From DATATJ01 sp963789075 (lineage in GTDB: Bacteria; Acidobacteriota; Vicinamibacteria; Vicinamibacterales; CAVVIG01): DNA of 64,000 bases. The stretch is taken from positions 73,477 to 137,476 of the forward strand of contig CAWBJQ010000005.1 in the NCBI GenBank assembly GCA_963789075.1, read 5' to 3'. The position numbers were made by a program, and so were the translations under genes. This document shows positions 10,135 through 18,650 of this stretch, in pieces. Position 1 is the stretch's first letter; each line of letters starts with the position of its first letter. The notes beneath the pieces were generated by a model that saw only the letters and a list, made by a program, of their open reading frames with translations, had not been told where the DNA came from and ran no database searches.

Positions 10135-10412
10135 TACGCGAGCCTGTCCGCCACGGCGGCTCCCTCAAAATCTTTCTCGGTCAACCCGCCTTCGCTGTGG
10201 GTCGAGTACGTGAGCGTCACGCGCTTGTAGTTGATGAGGATGTCGGGGTGATGATCGGCGCGCTGGGCTTCTGGCGCCAGACGATTCACGAACGCGATCG
10301 CCGCCAGAAAGTCGGCGAACGTGTACTGCTTGCGGATCGCGTCGTTGTCGAGAGTCCAGCCGGTCAGACCTTTGAGCCGCTGCTCGGCTTGCGTCGACGA
10401 CAATTTCGGCAT
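10134..10412 (-). CDS. phhB: 4a-hydroxytetrahydrobiopterin (pterin-4a-carbinolamine) dehydratase
   Basis: 92 residues, full length for the family. The conserved block ADHHPDILINYKRVTLTYSTHSEGGLTEKD (residues 52 onward, catalytic histidines near 54-55) is diagnostic, preceded by GWTLDNDAIRKQYTFADF. It dehydrates 4a-hydroxy-tetrahydropterin, the product of aromatic amino acid hydroxylases, in the cytoplasm. No hydroxylase is present in the window. An AT-rich inverted repeat lies just past its stop and a CACGGAGG-type repeat just before its start. Confidence 0.9.
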   Translation of the reverse strand: MPKLSSTQAEQRLKGLTGWTLDNDAIRKQYTFADFLAAIAFVNRLAPEAQRADHHPDILINYKRVTLTYSTHSEGGLTEKDFEGAAVADRLA

Positions 10413-10421
10413 TGTCTACCT

Positions 10422-10510
10422 CTCCACCACGGAGGACACGGACGACACGGAGGAAGAAATGCGCTTAAGGTCTTGACCTCTGTGTCCTCCGTGTCCTCTG
10501 TGGTAGTGCA
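10422..10510. repeat. CACGGAGG-type palindromic repeat upstream of phhB
   Basis: Left arm CCACCACGGAGGACACGG and right arm CTCTGTGTCCTCCGTGTCCT with CTGTGGTAG, around a short middle (GAAATGCGCTTAAGG). It is one of the clearest copies of this family. Confidence 0.75.
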
Positions 10511-10515
10511 TATTT

Positions 10516-10878
10516 TTAATCCGGCTTGCGGGCGCGAATCTCGTCGAGACGGGTGCGCGCGGCTTCGACCGCCTCCAACGAATCCTTCTGCATCTCGACC
10601 GCCGATGGCCCTTCGGTCGGGCTGGCGAACGCGCTGCCGGCGATCGTCCGATGATATGCGCGTTCGGCGATCTGCAACGCCTCGAGCGCTTCGGTGTGGT
10701 CGCGCTGCCACTCGAGCCAGCCGTGCATCCGCTGGATGGCCTCGGCTTCGGTCGCGCCAGCGCATTCGATGCCAAAACGATCGCCATTGTCGCTGCGCTC
10801 GGCGTGCGCGACCCATTGACCGTCGCCTTGAACGGACACAATCCGATATCGCACCGCGCCAATCGAAATCTCGTTCAT
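10516..10878 (-). CDS. Small hypothetical protein
   Basis: 120 residues from the ATG at 10878 (MNEISIGAVRYRIVSVQGDGQWVAHAER). An N-terminal beta-rich half (YRIVSVQGDGQWVAHAERSD) is followed by a helical, charged half (EAIQRMHGWLEWQRDHTEALEAL, then AVEAARTRLDEIRARK). There is no signal peptide or membrane segment. I do not recognise the family. It lies between two other minus-strand genes, glycine oxidase upstream and pterin dehydratase downstream. Confidence 0.55.
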   Translation of the reverse strand: MNEISIGAVRYRIVSVQGDGQWVAHAERSDNGDRFGIECAGATEAEAIQRMHGWLEWQRDHTEALEALQIAERAYHRTIAGSAFASPTEGPSAVEMQKDSLEAVEAARTRLDEIRARKPD

Positions 10879-10975
10879 TGTCCTTCGGCGCTCAGCTGAC
10901 CCGTCCGCCGGAGCCTTGGCAGCGGAGGTGGAAGCCTTTGCGCGACACCCTGAAGCGGTCGCGCCACCACGATCA

Positions 10976-12094
10976 TCACAACTCACCAAACCGCTGAGGA
11001 CTCAAGGGAGCCATCAGCGGATCGATTCGACCGTCGAGCATCGCATCGGCGACCAGCTGCGCCGTGAGCGGCGCGAGCAGAATACCATTGCGGTAGTGGC
11101 CGGTCGCGTACATCAAATTCGGCATCACACACGACGCGCCGAGGATCGGCAGCTCATCGCTCGAGGCCGGACGCAGCCCGACGCGCGCGCCGAGAAAGGC
11201 GGCGGTTGCCGCGTGCGGAACCAGCGCACACACTGCCTCGAGCAGCCCGCCGACGCCGGCCGCCGTCGTCCGCTCGTCGAAGCCTGCCTCCTCCGCCGTG
11301 GCTCCCACCAGCAACGTCCCGTCGTCCCACGGGACGAGATAGCAATGCGCCGACCACGTGACACGCCGGAGCGGCGGCCCGGCCCAGCCAAGATGCAGCA
11401 GCTGGCCGCGTACCGGGCGCAGCGGCATGCGCTGCGTCACGCCGCTGATGTCGATCGATCCGGACCAGCTCCCCGCGGCCAGGACGACGGCGTCGCCGGC
11501 CAGCGCTCCGCGGTCGGTCTCCACAGCGACGCCGGGGCCGTCGCGAGCGATGCACCGCACCGCGCCGTGCTCGATGATTTGCACGCCGCGGCGCCGCGCA
11601 GCGCCAGCGAGCGCGCGCGTCAGCTCCGGCGCCGACACGAAACCATGAGAGGGAATGAGCAGGCCGCCGATCACCTCATCGGCGAGATGCGGTTCCTGCG
11701 CATGCGCGCTGGCGCGATCCACGATTTCCGCAGCGACACCGCGCCGGGCCAGCACCTGTGCCGTGGCGCGGAGCGCGGCCATCGCATCGTCGTCCAGCGC
11801 CACGTCGAGCGTGCCCGTTCGGCGATACGGTATGGCGATCCCGCTGTCTGCCGAGGCGGACGCGACGAAGTCATCGAATAACGCGAGACTGCGGACGGTC
11901 AGGTCGAGGAGCGCACTGCCCTCGGTCGCCTCGATGTACGGCGCGAGGACGCCGGCGGACGCCTGGGTTGCGCCCATCCCGGCCGCACGCATGTCGATCA
12001 CCGCGACCGACGCACCGCGGCGGGCCAGCTCGTATGCCACCGCACAGCCGACGATACCGGCGCCGACGACGACGACATCGCGCGAAACGGCCAC
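10976..12094 (-). CDS. thiO: Glycine oxidase ThiO / D-amino acid oxidase-type flavoprotein
   Basis: 372 residues. The FAD-binding Rossmann motif is at the N-terminus (VVVVGAGIVGCAVAYELARRGA, GxGxxG at residues 11-16). RPVRGQLLHLG, HCYLVPWDDGTLLVGATAEEAGFDE and GLRPASSDELPILG, with ATGHYRNGILLAP near the C-terminus, are typical of ThiO. The enzyme oxidises glycine to iminoglycine for the thiamine thiazole ring, though related enzymes act on other small amino acids. No other thiamine gene is nearby, so the pathway assignment is less certain than the fold. It is divergent from the acyl-CoA dehydrogenase gene across 78 bases. Confidence 0.8.
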   Translation of the reverse strand: MAVSRDVVVVGAGIVGCAVAYELARRGASVAVIDMRAAGMGATQASAGVLAPYIEATEGSALLDLTVRSLALFDDFVASASADSGIAIPYRRTGTLDVALDDDAMAALRATAQVLARRGVAAEIVDRASAHAQEPHLADEVIGGLLIPSHGFVSAPELTRALAGAARRRGVQIIEHGAVRCIARDGPGVAVETDRGALAGDAVVLAAGSWSGSIDISGVTQRMPLRPVRGQLLHLGWAGPPLRRVTWSAHCYLVPWDDGTLLVGATAEEAGFDERTTAAGVGGLLEAVCALVPHAATAAFLGARVGLRPASSDELPILGASCVMPNLMYATGHYRNGILLAPLTAQLVADAMLDGRIDPLMAPLSPQRFGEL

Positions 12095-12103
12095 AAATTG
12101 ATC

Positions 12104-12132
12104 TTATCGCCAGCCAGCGCCTGCGGTATACT
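12104..12132 (+). promoter_or_regulatory. Candidate sigma-70-type promoter for the acyl-CoA dehydrogenase gene
   Basis: TTATCG at 12104-12109 and TATACT at 12127-12132 are separated by exactly 17 bases and lie about 40 bases before the ATG at 12173. The -10 box matches five of six consensus positions; the -35 box is weak. No start site is known. Confidence 0.35.
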
Positions 12133-12172
12133 CCCCGTCCCTTTCGGTCGTCTCAAGCTAGGAGGAGTCACA

Positions 12173-13351
12173 ATGGCCATCACCTCCGCTTCCGTGCTCA
12201 CGCAGTCGCTGCTCGACAAATGCCGTGAGCGGGCGCCTCAATACGACCTCGAAAATCGTTTCTTCCAGGAGGACTTCGACGACTTGAAGGCCGCAGGCTA
12301 TCTGCGGATGGCGATCCCAGAAAAGTTTGGCGGCTTGGGTTGGTCGCTCGTGGACGTGGGACGGGAAACACGCCGACTCGCGCAGTACGCGCCAGCGACT
12401 GCGCTCGCGCTCAACATGCACAACTACTGGGTCGGCGACGCGGCTGACGCCTGGAAGAATGGCGACACCTCCGTCGAATGGATTCTGCGCGAAGCGGCGG
12501 CCGGCGAGGTGTTCGCGGCTGGCCACGCGGAACATGGCAACGACATCCCAGGCCTGCTGTCGACGACGAAGGCCGAGCGGGTCGACGGCGGATATCGCTT
12601 CACGGGCCGCAAGGCATTCGGCAGCCTCACGCCGGTCTGGACGCGCCTGGGCATGCACGGCATGGACACCACCAGCGATCCCGCCAATCCGAAAATCGTC
12701 CACGCGTTCATGCCGCGCGACGCGAAGGGCTACACCATCAAGGATACGTGGGACGTGCTCGGCATGCGCGCGACGCGCAGCGACGACACTGTGCTCGACG
12801 GCGCGTTCGTGCCCGACAAGTACATCGCGCGCGTCATCCCGCCGGGCGCCGCGGGCGTCGACAATTTCATCCTCGGGTTCTTCACGTGGGGGCTGACCGG
12901 CTTCGCGAACGTCTACTACGGCCTCGCGCTGCGGGTCCGCGAGGTGCTCATCGAGCAACTCAGGACCAAAACCTCAATCGCGCTCACGCGGCCGATGACG
13001 TATCACCCGGAGGTTCAGCACGGCATCGCGGAGATGACGATGGACATCGAAACGATGGGTCCGCACGTCGAAGCGATCGCCGCCGACTGGAGCGAAGGCC
13101 GCGTCGGCGCAGACTGGTTCTTGCGGCTAGTCGCGATGAAGCATCGAACCGTCGAAGCCGCATTCCGTGTCGCCGATTGCGCGCTGGACCTGTCGGGTGG
13201 ATTCGGCATGTTCAGGAAGTGTGAGCTCGAGCGGTTGTTCCGCGATTGCCGTGCGGGTCGATTCCATCCGGCCAATCCGTTGCTGACGCACGAGATCGTC
13301 GGCAAGATCGCGCTCGGGATCAGCCCCGACGAACAGCCTCGGTGGGGCTAG
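12173..13351 (+). CDS. Acyl-CoA dehydrogenase family protein
   Basis: 392 residues from the ATG at 12173, chosen because AGGAGG at 12160-12165 sits 7 bases before it. Domain order is that of acyl-CoA dehydrogenases: a helical N-terminus (FQEDFDDLKAAGYLRMAIPEKFGG), a beta middle domain (GYRFTGRKAFGSLTPVWTRLG, DTWDVLGMRATRSDDTVLDGAFV) and a C-terminal helical domain (DCALDLSGGFGMFRKCELERLFRDCRAGRFHP). It should be a soluble FAD enzyme oxidising an acyl-CoA or a related substrate. No beta-oxidation partners flank it. Substrate unknown. Confidence 0.85.
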   Translation: MAITSASVLTQSLLDKCRERAPQYDLENRFFQEDFDDLKAAGYLRMAIPEKFGGLGWSLVDVGRETRRLAQYAPATALALNMHNYWVGDAADAWKNGDTSVEWILREAAAGEVFAAGHAEHGNDIPGLLSTTKAERVDGGYRFTGRKAFGSLTPVWTRLGMHGMDTTSDPANPKIVHAFMPRDAKGYTIKDTWDVLGMRATRSDDTVLDGAFVPDKYIARVIPPGAAGVDNFILGFFTWGLTGFANVYYGLALRVREVLIEQLRTKTSIALTRPMTYHPEVQHGIAEMTMDIETMGPHVEAIAADWSEGRVGADWFLRLVAMKHRTVEAAFRVADCALDLSGGFGMFRKCELERLFRDCRAGRFHPANPLLTHEIVGKIALGISPDEQPRWG

Positions 13352-13371
13352 CCGCGATCGCTTGTGGCGTC

Positions 13372-13890
13372 TCAGCGGGGGTGTGGCGAGGCCGCAGGCG
13401 TCTGGCAATTGGCGGCAGGCGGCGGAAAGAAGATGCCGGTCGACGGTTGCGTGAAGAAGATCCCGCGCGCCGAGGTTGCCGCCTGTGCGACAGGCGCCTG
13501 TGTCACAGAGACTGAGGGGGGCACTCCAACAACGACGCGCGAGTGCCGGACTGGGACCGGCACCGCGTACGGCACGGCATACGTCACGACCGCGGGCTGC
13601 TCCGGCGGGGGGCCCGCGGGCGCGACGACATTCGGCTGCTCTCGGGTGCCGTCGTTTCTGATCATCGCAACGGTGACCGCCTCCCCGACGCCCGCCTGCT
13701 GCAATTCGACGAGCTGAGCGGCGTCAAGCGCGAACACCGTTCTATCGCGTTCAATCAGTGCGACGATCGCCGCGTCCGGCACGCCCGCCCTCGACATCGC
13801 GACAATCTGGTCGATCGTCACCGCGGACGCCGCGGCAGGCACGAGCAGGAACAGGCACAGCAGGCTGACCAGCATGCGATTGGCAGTCAT
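13372..13890 (-). CDS. Exported proline-rich hypothetical protein
   Basis: 172 residues. The signal peptide is clear (MLVSLLCLFLLVPAAASA). A compact segment follows (TIDQIVAMSRAGVPDAAIVALIERDRTVF, then LDAAQLVELQQAGVGEAVTVAMI) that looks like a short helical repeat seen in exported acidobacterial proteins. The last 80 residues are low-complexity and rich in proline, alanine and valine. Function unknown. It converges on the acyl-CoA dehydrogenase gene with 20 bases between stops and is divergent from the glycine-zipper gene. Confidence 0.6.
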   Translation of the reverse strand: MTANRMLVSLLCLFLLVPAAASAVTIDQIVAMSRAGVPDAAIVALIERDRTVFALDAAQLVELQQAGVGEAVTVAMIRNDGTREQPNVVAPAGPPPEQPAVVTYAVPYAVPVPVRHSRVVVGVPPSVSVTQAPVAQAATSARGIFFTQPSTGIFFPPPAANCQTPAASPHPR

Positions 13891-14115
13891 GACACCCAGA
13901 TTGTTGCAACCGGCTCGCCATCGAGTCCAGCGATAACGGCCGCACTCAGGCCATCAGCTGTGCTCGCACAAGGACACATTCACGTGGAAGGGACAGTTCA
14001 GGAGCTGAAAGGATTTGATAAACTGCGCCTTTCAAACGAGTTACGCGGTTTCGTGCCACCGTCGTGCGGGTACGCCGCTTGCGTTGCGTGCGCCTGAGTT
14101 CACAGGGAGATCGAC

Positions 14116-15150
14116 ATGCTTTCCAATCGACTGGCGTTCGCGGCGCTCGGCGTGGCGTGCATCGCGGCTGCCGCGGGCGGGGGTTACTTGGCGACGCGCC
14201 AGAACGCCGTTCCCGTTCAGACATCAGCCGCCGGCGCGCCGCCGCCTGCCGCTGCGACGTCCATAGCAGCGGCAGCCAGCACTCAGCCCGTTCAAGCGAC
14301 GGAAGCGGGCGTCGACGACACCGCCGCGAAACAGCCGCCACCCGCCTTGCCGGCCCCCGGCACTGCAGCGAAGTCCAGCCGCGACAAGGCGCCGGCGCGA
14401 TCGCCTGAGCCCACAGCGAGTCGTACGCCGCGGCCGTCCGGACAAATGGCTCGCCGCAACGCGGCGCCGCTGGATGGCACGTGGCCGAATGATGGCGCTG
14501 CCCAGGCGCCAATCGCTCCGGCCGCTCCGCTCCCTGTAATGGCGGGAGCTCCCGCGCCTGATGCGACGGCGACGGGGGTGGACGATCGTGCCAGCCAGGA
14601 TCCGGCGCGCAATCCGGAGCCGCAGAAGATTTTCGAGGAGCTCGTCGTGCCGGCCGACTCGGTGATCGGCTTGCAGACCGAGACGTCGATTTCCAGCGAG
14701 CATGCGCGCGTTGAAGATCGTGTCGATGGACGCGTGACACGCGATGTGCGCGTGAACGGTCGCGTGGCAATTCCCGCCGGCACGCGGGCGATCGGCACGG
14801 TGACGCTCGTGGAGCGCGGTGGTAAGTTCAAAGAGCGCGCGCGTCTTGGCATTCGCTTCAACACCCTCGTCCTCGCCGACGGCACGCGACAGCCAATCAC
14901 CACCGAGACCATCTATCGCGAGGGCGATCCGCCGAGTAGCGCTCCGAAGGTCGGCGGCGGCGCCGTCGGCGGCGCCATTCTCGGAGCGATCCTCGGCGGC
15001 GGAAAAGGTGCGGTCATCGGGGGGATGGCCGGTGCGGGCGCCGGCTCCGCAGCGGTGGCGGCGGGCGATCGTAATGCCGCCGTGCTCCCGGCGGGCGCGA
15101 CGATGACGGTGCGCATGCTCGCGCCGGTCACCGTCACGATCGACAAATAG
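14116..15150 (+). CDS. Exported glycine-zipper protein
   Basis: 344 residues. An N-terminal hydrophobic segment (residues 5-27) is followed by about 120 residues of alanine/proline-rich linker. The folded C-terminal half begins near residue 178 (VVPADSVIGLQTETSISSEH), with SRVT-like turns and VAIPAGTRAIGTVTLVERGG, resembling the beta part of TrbI/VirB10-type domains. A glycine zipper follows (VGGGAVGGAILGAILGGGKG), able to pack in a membrane. No conjugation genes are nearby, so it is probably a chromosomal envelope protein. GGGAG at 14105-14109 is a plausible ribosome-binding site. Confidence 0.6.
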   Translation: MLSNRLAFAALGVACIAAAAGGGYLATRQNAVPVQTSAAGAPPPAAATSIAAAASTQPVQATEAGVDDTAAKQPPPALPAPGTAAKSSRDKAPARSPEPTASRTPRPSGQMARRNAAPLDGTWPNDGAAQAPIAPAAPLPVMAGAPAPDATATGVDDRASQDPARNPEPQKIFEELVVPADSVIGLQTETSISSEHARVEDRVDGRVTRDVRVNGRVAIPAGTRAIGTVTLVERGGKFKERARLGIRFNTLVLADGTRQPITTETIYREGDPPSSAPKVGGGAVGGAILGAILGGGKGAVIGGMAGAGAGSAAVAAGDRNAAVLPAGATMTVRMLAPVTVTIDK

Positions 15151-15188
15151 ACCTGGACAACGGATGGTGATGTAGTCAAAATCACTAC

Positions 15189-15431
15189 ATGGGAAGCGCC
15201 GTCGCCGCGGCAGATGCCAACCGCGAGTTCTCGAAGCTGCTCGGCCGAGTGCGTCAAGGGGAGACGTTCGTCATCACCAGCCACGGCCGGCCCGTCGCGA
15301 AGATTGGACCTATCGACGTTCGTGAAGGTACGGCCTCTGCGGCAAAAGGCATCCTGCTGAATCGTCTGCGCACGCAACCTGTTTCACGTGCCGCCCGGCG
15401 GTGGACCCGCGACGAGTTGTACGAGGCCTGA
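15189..15431 (+). CDS. Type II antitoxin, Phd/YefM family
   Basis: 80 residues. The N-terminal half (AVAAADANREFSKLLGRVRQ, then ETFVITSHGRPVAKIGPI) is the Phd/YefM fold that binds operator DNA and dimerises. The C-terminal half is probably the toxin-neutralising tail. Its stop codon is immediately followed by the toxin start, so the pair is translationally coupled. Such modules normally repress their own promoter; AT-richer sequence containing TAGTCAAAATCACTAC precedes the ATG. Confidence 0.85.
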   Translation: MGSAVAAADANREFSKLLGRVRQGETFVITSHGRPVAKIGPIDVREGTASAAKGILLNRLRTQPVSRAARRWTRDELYEA

Positions 15432-15881
15432 TTGATCATCGTCGCGTGCGACACCAACGTGCTCGCGTACGCGGAGGGTGTGAACGGCGCGGCAAAGAAA
15501 GCCCTTGCCCTGGACCTGATCGAGCGCCTCTCCCCCGCGGGAACCCTGATTCCGGTGCAGGCGCTCGGTGAGCTCTTCAATGTGCTCGTCAAGAAGGCGC
15601 GATGGTCCCGGGCCGACGCGCAGCGCGCCGTGCTCGCCTGGGGAGACGCCTTTCCGCTCATCGAAACCGGATCGAGCGTCGTGCTCGGCGCGCTGGATTT
15701 GACGCGCAACCAACAGCTCAGTATCTGGGATTCGGTTATCCTGTCTGCGGCGGCCGACGCCCGCTGCCGTCTCTTGTTGTCCGAAGATCTTCAAGAGGGC
15801 TTCACCTGGAGTGGGGTCACGGTGACGAACCCGTTCTCATCGACGCGTCACCCGCTGCTCGACGCGATACTCGAGGCGTGA
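15432..15881 (+). CDS. PIN-domain ribonuclease toxin, VapC-like
   Basis: 149 residues with a TTG start directly abutting the antitoxin stop. The PIN active-site acidic residues are visible: D7 in ACDTNVLAY, E47 in ALGELFNVL, D100 in IWDSVILSAA, and E118/D119 in LLLSEDLQEG. VapC toxins are metal-dependent RNases that cleave tRNA or rRNA. The pair is intact, and I see nothing to suggest recent transfer. Confidence 0.87.
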   Translation: MIIVACDTNVLAYAEGVNGAAKKALALDLIERLSPAGTLIPVQALGELFNVLVKKARWSRADAQRAVLAWGDAFPLIETGSSVVLGALDLTRNQQLSIWDSVILSAAADARCRLLLSEDLQEGFTWSGVTVTNPFSSTRHPLLDAILEA

Positions 15882-15911
15882 TCGCGCGTCCTCTTTGAAG
15901 GAGCTTCCCGC

Positions 15912-16452
15912 ATGTCGCTGCGACTCACCCTGCTCGCCGTGCCCGTAATCGCCGGTGTCACCCTGGCCGCCGGCGCGCAGAGCCGGGTCACGAAAGAAGC
16001 GGTTCCCGGCGTCACCAACTTCACGCGCCTCGAGACAACGGTTGCGTGCGGCGGGGTCATTACACCGTCCGCGGTCGCCGAGCTCAAGACAGCGCGGCTT
16101 CAAATCGATCTTCGACCTGCAGCTGCCGGACGAAAAGGGCGCCGACGTGAACGGCGAAGCCGCGGCGGCGAAGGCGGCCGGCATCACCTTCGTGCACGTG
16201 CCGTTCACGCCCGCGCGGCCGGACAACGCGTCGGTCGACAAATTCGTCCAGGAGGTCAGCAAGCCCGCCAACGAACCGGCATTCATCCACTGCGCGGGCG
16301 GCAACCGCGCGGCCGGATTCTGGATGATCAAGCGCGTGCTCGTCGACAAATGGGACATCCCCAGGGCGCAGGCGGAAGCAGAGAGCCTCGGCCTGTCGAG
16401 CTCAGAGATGAAGCAGTTCGCGATCGCCTACATTCAGGCGCACACACACTGA
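15912..16452 (+). CDS. Exported DUF442-like (beta-lactamase-hydrolase-type) phosphatase, frame broken once
   Basis: About 179 residues. A signal peptide (MSLRLTLLAVPVIAGVTLAAGA) precedes a small rhodanese/phosphatase-like fold: AVAELKTRGFKSIFDLQLPDE, then FVHVPFTPARPDN, then the P-loop FIHCAGGNRAAGFWMIKR (cysteine near residue 127). The loop has C-x4-R spacing rather than the C-x5-R of classical tyrosine phosphatases, as in DUF442 proteins. One extra base near 16096 splits the frame. GGAG in the leader supports the start. Substrate unknown. Confidence 0.7.
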
Positions 16453-16462
16453 GTCACCAGCC

Positions 16463-16483
16463 GCCGGGTCCAAAAGACCCGGC
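16463..16483. terminator. Stem-loop between the phosphatase and decarboxylase genes
   Basis: GCCGGGTC and GACCCGGC form a perfect 8-base stem around CAAAA, 10 bases past a stop codon. No T-run follows. The same hairpin sequence, with a 9-base stem and GAAA loop, recurs at 50749-50770, so it may be a mobile REP-like hairpin rather than a true terminator. Confidence 0.45.
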
Positions 16484-16496
16484 CTGCAACGCCACG

Positions 16497-17953
16497 ATGG
16501 ACTCTGAAACGTTCCGCCGAAACGGCCATGCCCTCGTCGACTGGATCGCCGAATACCTCGCGCACCCGGAGAAATATCCCGTTCTGTCGCGCGTGAAGCC
16601 GGGCGAGATCGCGGCCGCGCTGCCGCCGCGCGCGCCGGAAGAGGGTGAGCCATTCGAGGCGATCATGGCGGACTTCGAGCGCGTGCTCGTGCCCGGCCTC
16701 ACCCACTGGAACCATCCGGGATTCTTCGCGTACTTTGCGATCACCGGCAGCGCGCCTGGCGTGCTCGCGGATTTCCTCTCCGCCGCGCTGAATCAGCAGG
16801 CGATGCTGTGGCGGACTTCTCCCGCCGCCACCGAGCTCGAGCAGGTCACGCTCGGGTGGCTCCGCCAGTTGATCGGCCTGCCCGACACGTTCGAAGGCGT
16901 CATCTACGACACCGCGTCGATTGCAACGATGACGGCGATCGTCGCGGCGCGCGAGACCGCCATCGCCGATGTGCGGCAAAAAGGTCTGGCCGGCCGGACC
17001 GAGGTGCCGCGCGTGCGCGTGTATGGCTCCGACCAGACGCACTCCTCCATCGACAAAGCCGTGATCGCGATCGGTCTGGGGCACGAGTCGCTGCGCAAGA
17101 TTCCCACCGACGATCGGTTCAGCATGCGGATGGACGCGCTGCGCGCGGCGATTGCCGACGACCGCGCCGCCGGCGTGCTGCCGATCGCGGTCGTGCCCAC
17201 CGTCGGCACGACGTCGACGACGAGCATCGATCCGGTGGCGGACGTGGCCGACATCTGCGAGCGCGAGCGACTGTGGATGCACGTGGATGCGGCGTACGGC
17301 GGCGTCGCGGCGATGCTGCCCTCGCACGCGCACGTTCTCGCGCGGCGCGGAGCGCGCCGACTCGCTCGTCGTCAATCCGCACAAATGGCTGTTCACGCCG
17401 TTCGACTTGAGCGCCTTCTACTGCGCGCCGGATGGACGTCGTTCGCGCAGCCTTCGCGCTGACGCCGGAGTACCTGCGCACCTCGGAGGCGGCGCCGGTC
17501 AAGAACCTGATGGACACCGGCGTCCAGCTCGGACGCCGCTTCCGATCGCTGAAGCTGTGGATGATCCTGCGGTCGTTTGGCGCGCGCGACATCCGGGCGC
17601 GATTGAGCGCGCATATCGCGCTCGCGCAGCAGCTCGCGTCGTGGGTGGATGCGCATCCCGATTTCGAACGCCTGGCGCCCGTGCCGTTCAGCGTCGTCTG
17701 CTTCCGGTGGAAACCGGTGGACACCCCGCTGTCGGCCGCGCAGCTCGATGCGGAGAACGAGCGGATCATCGACGCGGTGAACCAGACCGGCGAGGTGTTC
17801 CTGTCGCACACACGCCTGAAAGGCACGCTCGCACTGCGAGTCGCCATCGGCCATCTGCGAACAACTGAAACGCACGTGCGCCGCGCCTGGGAATTGATCA
17901 TGGAGCATGCCGCCGCGGCCAACTCAACAACGACACGCGCGCCACACGCCTGA
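16497..17953 (+). CDS. PLP-dependent aromatic-L-amino-acid decarboxylase family protein, frame broken twice
   Basis: About 484 residues. Group II decarboxylase features run in order: LTHWNHPGFFAYFAITGSAP near residue 70, LWRTSPAATELEQ, VYGSDQTHSSIDKA, MHVDAAYGG, and the PLP lysine in SLVVNPHKWLFTPFD (near residue 295). The C-terminal half (MDVVRAAFALTPEYLRT onward) is complete. Two single extra bases (near 17347 and 17429) split it into three frames. Family members decarboxylate DOPA, tryptophan, tyrosine or phenylalanine to the amine; the substrate cannot be told from motifs alone. It starts 44 bases after the phosphatase gene. Confidence 0.82.
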
Positions 17954-17971
17954 AGGCGCCAAGACCCGCCC

Positions 17972-18015
17972 TTGCACGCCCTTGCACATTTTTGCACAGG
18001 GCACATCGCTTGCAC
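17972..18015. promoter_or_regulatory. Phased TTGCAC repeats upstream of the outer-membrane barrel gene
   Basis: TTGCAC occurs at 17972, 17982 and 17992, exactly 10 bases apart, and again at 18010. One-turn spacing places the copies on the same DNA face, which suits a multimeric regulator. They lie 57-100 bases before the barrel gene's start. No regulator is assigned. Confidence 0.4.
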
Positions 18016-18031
18016 TGTTCACCTTGGAGTG

Positions 18032-18050
18032 CCGGACTCTGTTTGTCCGG
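18032..18050 (+). promoter_or_regulatory. Leader hairpin before the barrel gene
   Basis: CCGGAC and GTCCGG can pair around TCTGTTT, 8 bases before AAGGAG (18057-18062), the probable ribosome-binding site of the gene at 18072. It could stabilise the transcript leader or influence translation, or be a REP-like remnant. Confidence 0.35.
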
Positions 18051-18071
18051 ACCTACAAGGAGTGACGTTTA

Positions 18072-18650
18072 ATGCGATCAGTACTGAAAGCTCTTATCCT
18101 GACGGCGGTCGTGGCGTGCGTCGCGGCGCCGTCGCAAGCGCGCGCGGAAGGCTATGTGAGCCCGTGGGCCGGCATCGCATTTGGAAGCAGCGCGAATAAT
18201 AGCCGTGGGATGTTCGGCGTCGACGCCGGCGGGATGGGCGGAGGCGTCATCGGCGGCGAGTTGGACTTTGGCTACAGCCCGAGCTTCTTCGGCACCAACA
18301 ACGACTTCGGCCACAACACGGTCATCGACGTGATGGGCAACGTGATTATCGGCGTGCCGATCGGCGGCACGCACGGCGCTGGCGTGCGTCCGTACGTCAC
18401 CGGCGGCCTCGGTTTGCTCCGCACGCAGATCGACGGCGGCACGATCGCGCAGGTGTCATCGTCGAACAACATGTTCGGTTGGAATCTCGGGGCCGGCGTG
18501 ATGGGGTACTTTGCCGATCACTTCGGTTTGCGCGGAGACATTCGGTACCTGCGCGGATTCAAAGACCTGAACACCGGCGTCACGAGCATCGACTTGAACG
18601 GCGACCAACTGCATCTGTGGCGCGCGTCGATCGGCGTGGTCTTCAGATAA
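18072..18650 (+). CDS. Outer-membrane beta-barrel protein
   Basis: 192 residues. A signal peptide ending near ARAEG is followed by alternating beta strands with glycine-rich turns: GYVSPWAGIAFGSS, VIGGELDFGYSPSFFG, GVRPYVTGGLGLLRTQ, NMFGWNLGAGVMGYFADHFGLRGDIRYLRGF and a C-terminal strand ending in phenylalanine-arginine (HLWRASIGVVFR). This is the pattern of small 8-strand OmpA/OmpX-like barrels. AAGGAG lies 9 bases before the ATG. Its 3' end overlaps the convergent sixA gene by 8 bases. Confidence 0.8.
   Translation: MRSVLKALILTAVVACVAAPSQARAEGYVSPWAGIAFGSSANNSRGMFGVDAGGMGGGVIGGELDFGYSPSFFGTNNDFGHNTVIDVMGNVIIGVPIGGTHGAGVRPYVTGGLGLLRTQIDGGTIAQVSSSNNMFGWNLGAGVMGYFADHFGLRGDIRYLRGFKDLNTGVTSIDLNGDQLHLWRASIGVVFR

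Noticed and set aside
14116..15150. Conjugation component TrbI/VirB10
   Set aside because: There is only weak similarity in the beta part, no other conjugation genes are present, and the glycine zipper fits a general envelope protein.
17972..17997. Sigma-54 promoter (TTGCAC followed by TTGCA)
   Set aside because: The upstream element lacks the GG of the -24 box and the spacing is one base short; the exact 10-base periodicity fits repeated binding sites better.
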